Positions 16,576-25,264 of a stretch of 64,000 nt of DNA are shown in pieces (position 1 is the stretch's first letter; the number at the start of each line of letters is the position of its first letter). Made by a program: the position numbers and the translations under genes. This stretch comes from Hydrogenophaga sp040372165. GTDB lineage: Bacteria; Pseudomonadota; Gammaproteobacteria; Burkholderiales; Burkholderiaceae_C. The notes under the pieces are model-generated. The model was not told the DNA's origin and searched no databases. It saw only the letters and a list, made by a program, of their open reading frames with translations. The stretch covers positions 1,116,001-1,180,000 of the forward strand of contig NZ_BAABWG010000001.1 of the NCBI RefSeq assembly GCF_040372165.1, in the 5' to 3' direction.

Positions 16576-18003
16576 TCAGAAGTTCAGCGTCCGCTTGTCC
16601 ACGGCCAGAGCCGCTTCCTTGGTCGCTTCAGACAGTGAGGGGTGTGCATGGCAGATCCGGGCGATGTCCTCGCTGCTCGCACGGAACTCCATGGCAACCA
16701 CAGCCTCGGAAATCAACTCGGACGCCATGGGACCAACAATGTGAACACCCAGGATTTCGTCGGTTTCGGCGTCAGCCAGGAATTTCACCATGCCAGTGGT
16801 ATCGCCGAGCGCGCGGGCGCGACCATTGGCCATGAACGGAAAAGTGCCAGCCTTGTACTTGACGCCGTCAGCCTTGAGCTGCTGCTCGGTGCGACCGACC
16901 CAGGCGATCTCAGGGCTGGTGTAGATCACCCATGGGATGGTGCCGAAATTGACGTGCCCGTGCTGGCCCGCCATGCGCTCGGCCACCGCAACGCCCTCTT
17001 CCTCGGCCTTGTGTGCCAGCATGGGGCCACGCACAACGTCACCCACAGCCCAGACGCCGGGAAGGTTGGTCTTGCAGTCGGCATCGACAACGATGGCACC
17101 ACGATCATCCAGTTGCAGGCCTACGGCTTCAGCATTGAGTCCCGTGGTATTGGGCACACGACCAATGGAGACGATGAGTTTGTCGACGCTGAGCTTCTGC
17201 TCTGCGCCTTTCGCATCCGTGTAGGTGATGTTGACTTTTGTCTTGGTGGATTTGACCTCGCCTACTTTCACACCCAGTTCGACCTTCAGGCCCTGCTTGT
17301 CGAAGGCTTTCTTGGCTTCCTTGGCAATCTGGTCGTCCACTGCAGACAGGAAGGCTGGCATGGCCTCGAGGATGGTCACTTCCGTGCCGAGACGGCGCCA
17401 GACCGAGCCCATTTCCAGGCCAATCACACCGGAGCCGATCATGGCCATTTTCTTGGGCACAGCGCCAAGACGCAGTGCACCATCGTTGGACAGCACGTTG
17501 ACTTCGTCGAACTCGACACCCGGCAGCTGGCGGGCGCTGGAACCGGTGGCCACAACGACCTGCTTGCCTGTCAGGGTCTCTTCCTTGGCGCCTGAGACCT
17601 TGATCTCATACCCACCGTCGACAGCCTTGCCAAAAGAGCCGCGCCCGTGGAAAAAAGTGACCTTGTTCTTCTTGAACAGGTACAGGATGCCGTCGTTATT
17701 CTGCTTGACCACTTCGTCTTTGCGCGCAACCATCTTGGCGACGTCCATCTTGACGTCCTTGACGGAAATGCCATGGTCGGCAAAGTGCTTGTTGGCGTGT
17801 TCAAAGTGCTCGGACGACTGCAGCAATGCCTTGGACGGAATGCAGCCGACATTGGTGCAGGTGCCGCCCGGGGCCGGGCCGCCGGCGGCGTTTTTCCACT
17901 CATCGATACAGGCGACCTTGAAGCCGAGCTGGGCGGCGCGAATGGCAGCGATGTAACCGCCTGGGCCGGCACCAATCACGACAACGTCAAATGCTTGGGA
18001 CAT
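16576..18003 (-). CDS. lpdA: Dihydrolipoyl dehydrogenase (E3) of the 2-oxoglutarate dehydrogenase cluster
   Basis: E3 is the FAD flavoenzyme that reoxidises dihydrolipoyl groups with NAD+. The 475-residue protein has the FAD motif GAGPGGYIAA at 11-20, the redox-active disulfide in GGTCTNVGCIPSK (Cys49 and Cys54), a NAD-binding GSGVIGLEMGSVW segment, and the C-terminal His-Glu pair in CHAHPSLSE. Unlike the second E3 in this window (33214-35028) it has no lipoyl domain. It lies 145 bp after odhB on the same strand; the gap contains GC-rich sequence and no gene. Confidence 0.96.
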   Translation of the reverse strand: MSQAFDVVVIGAGPGGYIAAIRAAQLGFKVACIDEWKNAAGGPAPGGTCTNVGCIPSKALLQSSEHFEHANKHFADHGISVKDVKMDVAKMVARKDEVVKQNNDGILYLFKKNKVTFFHGRGSFGKAVDGGYEIKVSGAKEETLTGKQVVVATGSSARQLPGVEFDEVNVLSNDGALRLGAVPKKMAMIGSGVIGLEMGSVWRRLGTEVTILEAMPAFLSAVDDQIAKEAKKAFDKQGLKVELGVKVGEVKSTKTKVNITYTDAKGAEQKLSVDKLIVSIGRVPNTTGLNAEAVGLQLDDRGAIVVDADCKTNLPGVWAVGDVVRGPMLAHKAEEEGVAVAERMAGQHGHVNFGTIPWVIYTSPEIAWVGRTEQQLKADGVKYKAGTFPFMANGRARALGDTTGMVKFLADAETDEILGVHIVGPMASELISEAVVAMEFRASSEDIARICHAHPSLSEATKEAALAVDKRTLNF

Positions 18004-18148
18004 GATGTGCTTTCTTTCTGGTTGACGTCATAGCCGGATGACGGCGTCTGACGTGTATCCGATTCCCTTCGGGCGCGCCGCCGGTCCGGTGTTGCCGGCT
18101 CAGCGGGCGCTGTCCCTCCGGGCGTCGCTCAAGGCGACAGGGGATGGA

Positions 18149-19411
18149 TCAAATGTCGAACAACAGGCGGGAAGGATCTTCCAGCGCTTCCTTCATGGCC
18201 ACCAGACCCAGTACAGCTTCGCGGCCGTCAATGATTCGGTGGTCGTACGACATCGCCAGATAGTTCATCGGACGGATCACGATTTCGCCGTTCTCCACCA
18301 CAGCACGGTCCTTGGTGGCGTGCACGCCCAGAATGGCCGCTTGTGGGGGGTTGATGATGGGCGTCGAGAGCATAGAGCCAAAGACGCCGCCGTTGGAGAT
18401 GGAGAAGGTGCCGCCCGTGAGGTCGTCAAGACCGATCTTTCCGTCTTTGGCTTTCTGGCCAAACTCGGCAATCTTCTTCTCGATATCGGAGAAGCTCATC
18501 TGGTCGGCATTGCGCAAGATGGGCACCACCAGGCCGCGTGGCGAGCCAACAGCGATACCGACGTCGAAGTAGCCGTGGTAAACGATGTCATTGCCATCGA
18601 CAGATGCGTTGAGCACAGGGTATTTCTTGAGCGCATGCACCGCCGCCTTGACGAAGAAGCTCATGAAGCCAAGTCGGACGCCATGCTCTTTCTCGAACTT
18701 GTCCTGAAAACGCTTGCGCATCTGCATCACCGGCGCCATGTTCACCTCGTTGAACGTGGTGAGAATGGCGTTGGTTGCCTGCGACTGCAGCAGACGCTCT
18801 GCCACACGTGCGCGCAGGCGGGACATCGGCACGCGCTCTTCTGGACGGTCGCCCAGATCCGGGGTGATGGTCTGCACCTGCGGCAGCACCTTGGTCGGTG
18901 CTCCGGTTGGAATGGCAGCAGCCGGTGCGGCGGGCTTGTTGCCGGCAGCGAGAACATCACCCTTGGTGATGCGGCCGTCCTTGCCAGTGCCCTGAACCGT
19001 ACCGGGTGCCATGCCCTTGTCCGCCATGATCTTTGCCGCGGCAGGCATGGCCACGCCAGACATGCTTCCGCCTGCAGCAGCAGCTGGTGCTGCTGCGGGT
19101 GCGGGTGAAGCAGCTGCGGCTGGCGCTGCAGCAGCGGCTGCAGGTGCGGGAGCAGCTGCACCAGCGCTGGCTTCCGTGTCGATTTTGGCGATGACCTGGT
19201 CGGCAGCCACGGTTGCACCGTCGCCTTCCACGATTTCAACGATCACACCAGCTGAAGGCGCAGGGCACTCCAGCACGACCTTGTCCGTTTCGATTTCAAT
19301 GAGGATTTCGTCGACTGCGACGGCTTCACCAACCTTTTTCTTCCACTCCAGCAGCGTGGCCTCGGCCACAGATTCGGAGAGCTGGGGAACTTTGACTTCT
19401 ACGATTGCCAT
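18149..19411 (-). CDS. odhB: Dihydrolipoyllysine succinyltransferase (E2 of 2-oxoglutarate dehydrogenase)
   Basis: This E2 transfers succinyl groups from lipoate to CoA and forms the core of the complex. In its 420 residues there is one lipoyl domain with Lys44 in ETDKVVLE, an Ala/Pro-rich hinge (about 85-118), a peripheral-subunit-binding domain (ADKGMAPGTVQGTGKDGRIT), and the acyltransferase domain ending with SYDHRIIDG (His391, Asp395). ETDK at the lipoyl site rather than ESDK is typical of the succinyl-transferring type. It lies 98 bp after odhA. Confidence 0.96.
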   Translation of the reverse strand: MAIVEVKVPQLSESVAEATLLEWKKKVGEAVAVDEILIEIETDKVVLECPAPSAGVIVEIVEGDGATVAADQVIAKIDTEASAGAAAPAPAAAAAAPAAAASPAPAAAPAAAAGGSMSGVAMPAAAKIMADKGMAPGTVQGTGKDGRITKGDVLAAGNKPAAPAAAIPTGAPTKVLPQVQTITPDLGDRPEERVPMSRLRARVAERLLQSQATNAILTTFNEVNMAPVMQMRKRFQDKFEKEHGVRLGFMSFFVKAAVHALKKYPVLNASVDGNDIVYHGYFDVGIAVGSPRGLVVPILRNADQMSFSDIEKKIAEFGQKAKDGKIGLDDLTGGTFSISNGGVFGSMLSTPIINPPQAAILGVHATKDRAVVENGEIVIRPMNYLAMSYDHRIIDGREAVLGLVAMKEALEDPSRLLFDI

Positions 19412-19509
19412 TTTTGTGGGTATCCTGAATTACGTTGTGCGTTGCGGCTGAGCGGCGTCCGGCTTGTTCTTGACGGTGCCAGACCTTGTCCGCTCAGTGA
19501 CCGCCAGAA

Positions 19510-22401
19510 TTACTTGCTGAGAACAAAGCCTTTGAGCTTGCCGAAGGCAGCCTCGATGAGGGCCTTCTGTTGCTCCTGGTGCAGGTGGGCATAGCCCACT
19601 GCAGGCGATGCAGATGCAGCGCGCCCGGCATAGCCGAGGCGCTGACCGTCCAGCATGTTTTCGTGAATCTGGTGCTGCACAAAGAACCAGGCACCCTGGT
19701 TTTGCGGCTCGTCCTGACACCAGACAACGTCTTTCGCGTTCGAAAAGCGCTTCATTTCCGCAGAGAAAGCCTTGTGCGGGAATGGGTACAGCTGCTCGAC
19801 ACGGATGATGGCAACATCGTCCGCACCGCTGGCTTCGCGCTTCTTGACCAGGTCGTAATAAACCTTGCCAGAGCAGCAGATCACGCGCTTGACCTTCGCG
19901 GCGTTCTTGACCACGGTTTCGTCATGCTCAGGAATCACCGTCTGGAAACCACCTGTGGTGAACTCGGAGATCGGCGAGGTCGCGTCCTTGTTACGCAGAA
20001 GCGACTTCGGCGTAAAGATGATCAGCGGCTTGCGCAGCTCACGCAGCATCTGACGACGCAGAACGTGGAAGATCTGGCTGGCTGTGGTGGGTTGCACCAC
20101 CTGCATGTTGGCGTCGGCCGCCAGCTGCATGAAACGCTCCACACGGGCAGAGCTGTGCTCTGGTCCCTGCCCTTCATATCCATGCGGCAGCATCAGGGTG
20201 ATGCCGTTGACGCGTCCCCACTTCACTTCTCCGGAAGCGATGAACTGATCGATCACCACCTGTGCACCGTTGGCAAAGTCGCCAAACTGAGCTTCCCAGA
20301 TCACCAGGGTGTTGGGATCGTTGGAGGCGTAGCCATATTCAAAGCCCAGGACAGCCTCCTCGGAGAGGATAGAGTCGATGACAGTGAATGGTGCCTGCTT
20401 GTCGGAGACGTGTTGCAGCGGGATATAGCTGCCGTGATGCCAGGTCTCGCGATTCTGGTCATGAATGACTGAATGGCGGTGCGAGAAGGTTCCACGACCC
20501 GAATCCTCGCCAGAGAGGCGAACCGGGTAGCCACTGGCCACCAGGGAGGCAAAGGCCATGTGTTCACCCATACCCCAGTCGACGTTGATGTCGCCACGAC
20601 CCATCGCTGCGCGATCGTCGTAAACCTTCTTGACCAGGTTGTGCGGATGCGCTTCCTCGGGCAAGGTGGTGATGCGCTCGGCCAAACGCTGCCACTCAGC
20701 CATCGGAATGGCAGTTTCGGCATAGTCCGTCCATTTCTTGCCAAGGAATGGCGACCAGTCAACGGCGTACTTGCTCTTGAAGTTGGTCAGCACTGGGTCA
20801 ACGGTGTGCTTGCCCGCATCCATGGCGGCACGGTATGCCTTGACCATGTCGTCACCCAGCGTCTCGCCAAGACCTTGCGCCGCGAGCTTGTCCGCGTAAA
20901 TCTTGCGGGTGCCCGGGTGTTTGTTGATCTTGCTGTACATCAGCGGCTGCGTCAGGCCGGGAGTGTCCTGCTCGTTGTGGCCAAGCTTGCGGAAACACAC
21001 CAGATCGACCACCACGTCCTTGCCGAAGGTCATGCGGTACTCAAGTGCCAGTTGGGTCGCGAACACCACAGCTTCAGGATCGTCGCCATTGACATGCAGC
21101 ACCGGGCACTCGACGCCTTTGACGATGTCGGTGCAGTACAGGGTAGAACGCAGATCCCGGGGATCGGAGGTGGTGAATCCGATCTGGTTGTTGATGATGA
21201 TGTGCACCGTGCCGCCCGTGCGGTAGCCTCGGGTCTGGGACAGCGCCAGCGTCTCCATGTTGACGCCCTGCCCTGCGAATGCTGCATCGCCGTGCACCAG
21301 CACCGGCAGAACGGTAGCGCCCTTGTCGTCGCCACGACGATCCATGCGAGCGCGAACCGAACCTTCGACCACCGGGTTCACGATCTCCAGATGCGAAGGG
21401 TTGAAAGCCAGGGACAGGTGGACCGGTCCGCCACTGGTGGAAACATCGGAACTGAAGCCTTGGTGGTATTTGACGTCACCTGCTGGCAGGTCTTCCGGAG
21501 CCGTGTGGTCAAACTCGGCGAACAGATCCTTGGGCATCTTGCCCAGGGTGTTCACCAGCACGTTCAGGCGTCCACGGTGGGCCATGCCGATCACGATTTC
21601 CTGCACGCCCTGGGCACCGGCCTGCTGGATCAGTTCATCCATGGAGGCGATGAAACTCTCGCCGCCCTCCAGCGAGAACCGCTTCTGCCCCACGTATCTG
21701 GTGTGAAGGAAACGCTCCAGCCCTTCAGCGGCAGTGAGTCTTTCCAGAATGTGCTTCTTCTTCTCGACCGTCAGCGGGCCCTTGCCGCGGGACGACTCGA
21801 GCTTCTCCTGCCACCAGCGCTTTTGCGTCTGATCGGTGATGAACATGTACTCGGCAGCAATGGTGCCGCAGTAGGTGTCGCGCAGGGCATTGAGCAAATC
21901 GCGCAAGGACATGACTTCCTTGCCGAAGAAGGTATTGCTCGTGTTGAAGACGGTCTCGAAATCCGCGTCAGCGAATCCGTAGTAGCTGGGATCGAGCTCC
22001 TGGATGTGCTCGCGCTCCGTACGCTTGAGTGGATCGAGGTCGGCCCAGCGGGAACCGATGTTGCGATAAGCCGCAATCAGCTGCTGGACGGCCACCCGCT
22101 TTCGCCCCAGGTCGGAGTCGGCGCCGGCGGCGATGACGACCTGCGTGCCACCCTGCTTCGCGCGCTCGGCGAAAGCATTGATGACAGGCATGTGGGGAAT
22201 GTCCTTGGTGTCGCTGCCATCGGCAGCCGGGACGTTTTGCAGGGCGTCAAAGTACTGACGCAGGTTGTCTGGAACGCTACTGGGGTTGTCCAGGTATCGC
22301 TCGTACATCTCTTCGACGTAGGGCGCGTTGCCCCCGAAAAGATACGAGTTGGTCTTGTAGGCGACGTAGACGCCACCCCCGTTAGCTTGGGTATCGCTCA
22401 T
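19510..22401 (-). CDS. odhA: 2-oxoglutarate dehydrogenase E1 component
   Basis: This thiamine-diphosphate enzyme decarboxylates 2-oxoglutarate and succinylates the lipoyl group of OdhB in the TCA cycle. The 963-residue protein matches the family length. N-terminal NSYLFGGNAPYVEEMYERYL is the helical segment that binds E2; the core contains GMAHRGRLNVLVN, VHGDAAFAGQGVNMETLAL and IIINNQIGFTTSD. It is first in odhA-odhB-lpdA. The 5' leader has GGAGG about ten bases before ATG, preceded by a small stem (22418-22434) that could affect initiation. I could not identify a strong promoter in the 200 bp upstream. Confidence 0.97.
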   Translation of the reverse strand: MSDTQANGGGVYVAYKTNSYLFGGNAPYVEEMYERYLDNPSSVPDNLRQYFDALQNVPAADGSDTKDIPHMPVINAFAERAKQGGTQVVIAAGADSDLGRKRVAVQQLIAAYRNIGSRWADLDPLKRTEREHIQELDPSYYGFADADFETVFNTSNTFFGKEVMSLRDLLNALRDTYCGTIAAEYMFITDQTQKRWWQEKLESSRGKGPLTVEKKKHILERLTAAEGLERFLHTRYVGQKRFSLEGGESFIASMDELIQQAGAQGVQEIVIGMAHRGRLNVLVNTLGKMPKDLFAEFDHTAPEDLPAGDVKYHQGFSSDVSTSGGPVHLSLAFNPSHLEIVNPVVEGSVRARMDRRGDDKGATVLPVLVHGDAAFAGQGVNMETLALSQTRGYRTGGTVHIIINNQIGFTTSDPRDLRSTLYCTDIVKGVECPVLHVNGDDPEAVVFATQLALEYRMTFGKDVVVDLVCFRKLGHNEQDTPGLTQPLMYSKINKHPGTRKIYADKLAAQGLGETLGDDMVKAYRAAMDAGKHTVDPVLTNFKSKYAVDWSPFLGKKWTDYAETAIPMAEWQRLAERITTLPEEAHPHNLVKKVYDDRAAMGRGDINVDWGMGEHMAFASLVASGYPVRLSGEDSGRGTFSHRHSVIHDQNRETWHHGSYIPLQHVSDKQAPFTVIDSILSEEAVLGFEYGYASNDPNTLVIWEAQFGDFANGAQVVIDQFIASGEVKWGRVNGITLMLPHGYEGQGPEHSSARVERFMQLAADANMQVVQPTTASQIFHVLRRQMLRELRKPLIIFTPKSLLRNKDATSPISEFTTGGFQTVIPEHDETVVKNAAKVKRVICCSGKVYYDLVKKREASGADDVAIIRVEQLYPFPHKAFSAEMKRFSNAKDVVWCQDEPQNQGAWFFVQHQIHENMLDGQRLGYAGRAASASPAVGYAHLHQEQQKALIEAAFGKLKGFVLSK

Positions 22402-22604
22402 GGATGCGCTGACCTCCGCTCCCCTTCGGGAAGCATTAGCTGGTTAGAAGAAACCTTCCGCGACACGGCTTGACCGGTTGGCGGATGCGACAGTGACTTT
22501 GGAAGGACCTGACTGCAATTCGCATTGTGCCATCCGATGGCGGCCTGCGGGAAATTATTTGCAGATCCCGCCGACCTTTGCTGCATGTGCAACGTTGAAT
22601 CGGC

Positions 22605-22631
22605 AAAAAAAGACCCGCTCTGAAGCGGGTC
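22605..22631 (-). terminator. Intrinsic terminator after the ArsR gene
   Basis: A perfect 8-bp stem (GACCCGCT/AGCGGGTC) with a 4-nt loop is followed on the minus strand by seven T residues. It lies 27 bp after the ArsR stop codon and should separate that gene from odhA. The remaining about 200 bp upstream of odhA hold no gene. Confidence 0.9.
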
Positions 22632-22657
22632 CTGCTGTTCAGTGACGTAACGGTCTC

Positions 22658-23032
22658 TCAGGAGGAAACCCGAGGCGACAGTCGCTCAGAGGCGGGCACC
22701 GAGCCTGGCTCGTCCATCTCGATGGCAATCTGGGTACAAACAGTGCGGCAAAGTGTCACGGCCTTCTCGCTCTGCACGCGATAAATCACCTGCGTGCCCT
22801 CCTTGCGCTTGGCCAGCACGCCTGCCCTGTACAACAGGTTCAGGTGCTGCGAGAGGTTGGGCTGAGTGGTCTCGATTTCCTTGAGCAACTGAGAAACAGA
22901 CTTCTCCTTGTCGCACAACGCACTGAGAATGCGCAAGCGCATCGGGGTCGCCAGAACACCAAAGAGCTCTGCTGCCATTTCAAACACCCTGGCTTTTTCC
23001 ACCTGGGCATTGCCGCTGATCATCTCTTCCAT
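22658..23032 (-). CDS. ArsR/SmtB-family transcriptional regulator
   Basis: This 124-residue winged-helix repressor has the ArsR fold: dimer helix at 12-27, helix-turn-helix with SVSQLLKEIETTQPNLSQHL (recognition helix about 56-66), and a wing at KRKEGTQVIYRV. It has three cysteines, Cys40, Cys95 and Cys99 (LCRTVC). It lacks the ELCVCD metal site of ArsR and any His-rich SmtB site. A thiol, persulfide or metal sensing role for these cysteines is possible but unproven. It follows prpE on the same strand and ends with a strong terminator; an imperfect palindrome overlaps its own promoter region, which suggests autoregulation. Confidence 0.88.
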   Translation of the reverse strand: MEEMISGNAQVEKARVFEMAAELFGVLATPMRLRILSALCDKEKSVSQLLKEIETTQPNLSQHLNLLYRAGVLAKRKEGTQVIYRVQSEKAVTLCRTVCTQIAIEMDEPGSVPASERLSPRVSS

Positions 23033-23055
23033 TTGAGCTGTACCTTAGACCAATA

Positions 23056-23086
23056 TAAGCATGAATCCAGAGACGGATCATACTTA
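23056..23086. promoter_or_regulatory. Imperfect palindrome upstream of the ArsR gene (putative operator)
   Basis: Arms TAAGCATGAATCC (23056-23068) and GGATCATACTTA (23075-23086) form an inverted repeat with one mismatch and one 1-nt bulge around a 6-nt centre, 24 bp before the ArsR start. A TATATT that could be the minus-strand -10 element lies at 23052-23057, next to the left arm. The geometry fits an ArsR-family autorepressor site. Confidence 0.55.
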
Positions 23087-23193
23087 CAAATCCTGACAGC
23101 CACCAACTGCGGACCGGACAATCTGCTTCTGAATGAGACAATTCCCAGGAACAGCAAGCTGTTCCGTGGAAAATTGCCTCATTTTTCAACCGC

Positions 23194-25098
23194 TCAGTTT
23201 GAGACGAGATCCTTGACCTGCTGAAGCGCAGCCGGATCCTCCATGGTAGTGAGATCACCGGGGTCACGCCCCTCGCAGACAGCCTGAATGGCACGGCGCA
23301 GCAGCTTGCCAGACCGGGTCTTGGGCAGAACGCTGACGAAGCGCACGCGCGCCGGACGGGCAACCGCTCCAAGCTGACTATCGACCACTTTCATGATCTC
23401 GCCTTCCAGCTTGAGCGCAGCTTCAGGGGTATCAGCAACCGAGGCATCCTTGAGCACGGCAAATGCAACGGCCACCTGCCCCTTGAGCTGATCGGCCACG
23501 CCGACAACGGCCACCTCGGCCACATTGGCATGACTGGAGATGCTCTCTTCGATTTCACGGGTACCCAGCCGGTGGCCCGCGACGTTGATCACATCGTCGG
23601 TGCGGCCAAGGATGAAGAAATACCCGTCTTCATCGCGAACGCCCCAGTCAAAGGTGCTGTACATGACCCTGTTGTGGATGCTGGACCAATACGTCTTCAC
23701 GTAGCGATCATCGTCGCCCCAGACGGTCTGGAGGCACCCCGGCGGCAGCGGACCCTCAACGGCAATCACGCCTTTTTTGTTGGGTTCCTTGATCTCTTCA
23801 CCAGTCGTCTCGTCGATCAGACGGACGTCATAGCCGTACACGGCCTTTCCAGGCGAGCCAAACTTCGTCGGCGCGTCCTCCACCCCGTTGCAAATGGCCA
23901 TGATTGGCCAGCCCGTCTCGGTCTGCCAGTAGTTGTCAATGATGGGGCGCTTGATGGCGTCCGCGATCCAGGTGGCCGTGGGCTCGTCGAGCGGCTCTCC
24001 GGCCAGAAACAGGGCCTTGAGGCTCGAAAGGTCGTATTTGGAAAGGTAGGCCGGGTCTTGCTTCTTGAGAACGCGAGCAGCCGTGGGCGCACTGAACATG
24101 ACGGTGACCTTGTACTTTTCAACCAGGCTCCACCAGATGCCGGCATCGGGCCGAACGGGCAGGCCTTCGTACATGATGGTGGCCATTCCGCGAATCAAAG
24201 GGCCATAGATGATGTAGCTGTGCCCCACCACCCATCCGATGTCGCTGGTGGAGAAATATGTCTCGCCTGGCTCTCCCATGTAGATGTGTTTCATGGACGC
24301 CGCCAGCGCCACGGCATAGCCCGCCGTGTCACGCTGAACCCCCTTGGGCTTTCCGGTCGTTCCACTCGTGTACAAGATGTAGCTGGGGTGTGTGCTGTCG
24401 ACCCACTCACAGGGAACCTGGGCGTCCATGTTCGCTTCGCGCAAGCTCGCATAGTCCTCGTCGCGGCCAGCGACGGGTGACAGGTCGGCCAGCCCCCGGT
24501 TGACCATCAGGACTTTCGCCGGCTTGTGTTTGGATTGGTTGATGGCCTCATCCAGAAGGTGCTTGTATGGCACCACTTTGCCCCCACGCATGCCCGCATC
24601 CGAGCTGACAATCAGGGAGGGCTGGGCGTCATCGATACGGCTGGCCAGGGAATGGCTTGCGAACCCACCAAACACGACCGAGTGGATGGCTCCAATCCGT
24701 GCACATGCCAGCATGGCAAAGCAGGCCTCGGCAATCATGGGCATGTAGATCAGGACCCGGTCGCCCTTTTTGACCCCCAGCTGCTGATAGATGGCCGCCA
24801 TGCGACTGACCTCGGCATGCAACTCCTTGAAGGTGTAGGCCTTCTCGGTATCGGTTTCGGTGGACACAAAGATCAGCGCGTTCTGATCGGCGCGATCCTT
24901 GAGGTGCCGGTCCACAGCGTTGTGGCAAAGGTTGGTTTGCCCTCCCACGAACCACTTGGCAAATGGCGGGTTGGTGTAGTCGCAGACCTGATCGAATGGC
25001 TTGTGCCAATCGATCATCTCGGCCTGCTCGCGCCAGAAACCGTCACGGTCTTCGATGGATCGGCGATGGAACTCGGCATAACTCTGGTCTTGACTCAT
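23194..25098 (-). CDS. prpE: Propionyl-CoA synthetase (acyl-CoA synthetase family)
   Basis: PrpE is an AMP-forming ligase that activates propionate to propionyl-CoA. The 634-residue product has the N-terminal AcsA-like region (YAEFHRRSIEDRDGFWREQA, NLCHNAVDRHL), the AMP-binding motif YTSGTTGKPKGV, a core NYWQTETGWPI, and the C-terminal SGKLLRR with the conserved acetylatable Lys. NYWQTETGWP and the length favour propionyl- over acetyl-CoA synthetase, although substrate range cannot be read from sequence alone. GAGGAG eight bases before ATG 25098 fixes the start. No methylcitrate-cycle genes lie nearby. A promoter with an embedded palindrome is described separately. Confidence 0.9.
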   Translation of the reverse strand: MSQDQSYAEFHRRSIEDRDGFWREQAEMIDWHKPFDQVCDYTNPPFAKWFVGGQTNLCHNAVDRHLKDRADQNALIFVSTETDTEKAYTFKELHAEVSRMAAIYQQLGVKKGDRVLIYMPMIAEACFAMLACARIGAIHSVVFGGFASHSLASRIDDAQPSLIVSSDAGMRGGKVVPYKHLLDEAINQSKHKPAKVLMVNRGLADLSPVAGRDEDYASLREANMDAQVPCEWVDSTHPSYILYTSGTTGKPKGVQRDTAGYAVALAASMKHIYMGEPGETYFSTSDIGWVVGHSYIIYGPLIRGMATIMYEGLPVRPDAGIWWSLVEKYKVTVMFSAPTAARVLKKQDPAYLSKYDLSSLKALFLAGEPLDEPTATWIADAIKRPIIDNYWQTETGWPIMAICNGVEDAPTKFGSPGKAVYGYDVRLIDETTGEEIKEPNKKGVIAVEGPLPPGCLQTVWGDDDRYVKTYWSSIHNRVMYSTFDWGVRDEDGYFFILGRTDDVINVAGHRLGTREIEESISSHANVAEVAVVGVADQLKGQVAVAFAVLKDASVADTPEAALKLEGEIMKVVDSQLGAVARPARVRFVSVLPKTRSGKLLRRAIQAVCEGRDPGDLTTMEDPAALQQVKDLVSN

Positions 25099-25165
25099 CG
25101 TGATGTCTCCTCGACTTCTTGCGTGCGCATGGGATGGCCGCACCTGCCCTGTGGGCGGGGCGGCC

Positions 25166-25195
25166 ATCATACAGAATTCATAATTATGAATCCAA
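25166..25195 (-). promoter_or_regulatory. Putative prpE promoter
   Basis: On the minus strand, a -35-like TTGGAT (25195-25190) and a -10-like TATGAT (25171-25166) are separated by 18 bp. The predicted transcription start is about 60 bp before the prpE ATG. The spacer is almost wholly occupied by a palindrome. Confidence 0.55.
25176..25191. promoter_or_regulatory. 16-bp perfect palindrome in the prpE promoter (putative operator)
   Basis: ATTCATAATTATGAAT is a perfect 16-bp palindrome between the putative -35 and -10 elements of prpE, a classic position for a repressor site. Candidate regulators nearby are the TetR-family protein (25984-26784), whose own upstream region shares the ATTCATAA half, and the ArsR protein, whose operator shares ATGAATCC with this site. 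Neither link is proven. Confidence 0.6.
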
Positions 25196-25264
25196 GACTT
25201 TCGGGCGCCTGACAAAACTGGCTTCAAGCCCTGAACGCCTCGCCCGGGAATCACCCGGGCAGCA

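Noticed and set aside
18004..18148. GC-rich intergenic sequence between lpdA and odhB as a possible REP element
   Set aside because: It contains short GCCGG/CCGGC repeats but no clear conserved palindrome, and I see no second copy in the window.
18900..19200. GCT/GCA-rich repeats in odhB, and similar ones in aceF, as possible microsatellites
   Set aside because: They encode the Ala/Pro hinges of E2 proteins and are explained by protein function.
20473..22473. 666-codon open frame on the plus strand opposite odhA
   Set aside because: It lies fully antisense to a certain gene, has a His/Val/Gln/Arg-rich composition typical of GC-rich shadow frames, and no recognisable domain or ribosome-binding site.
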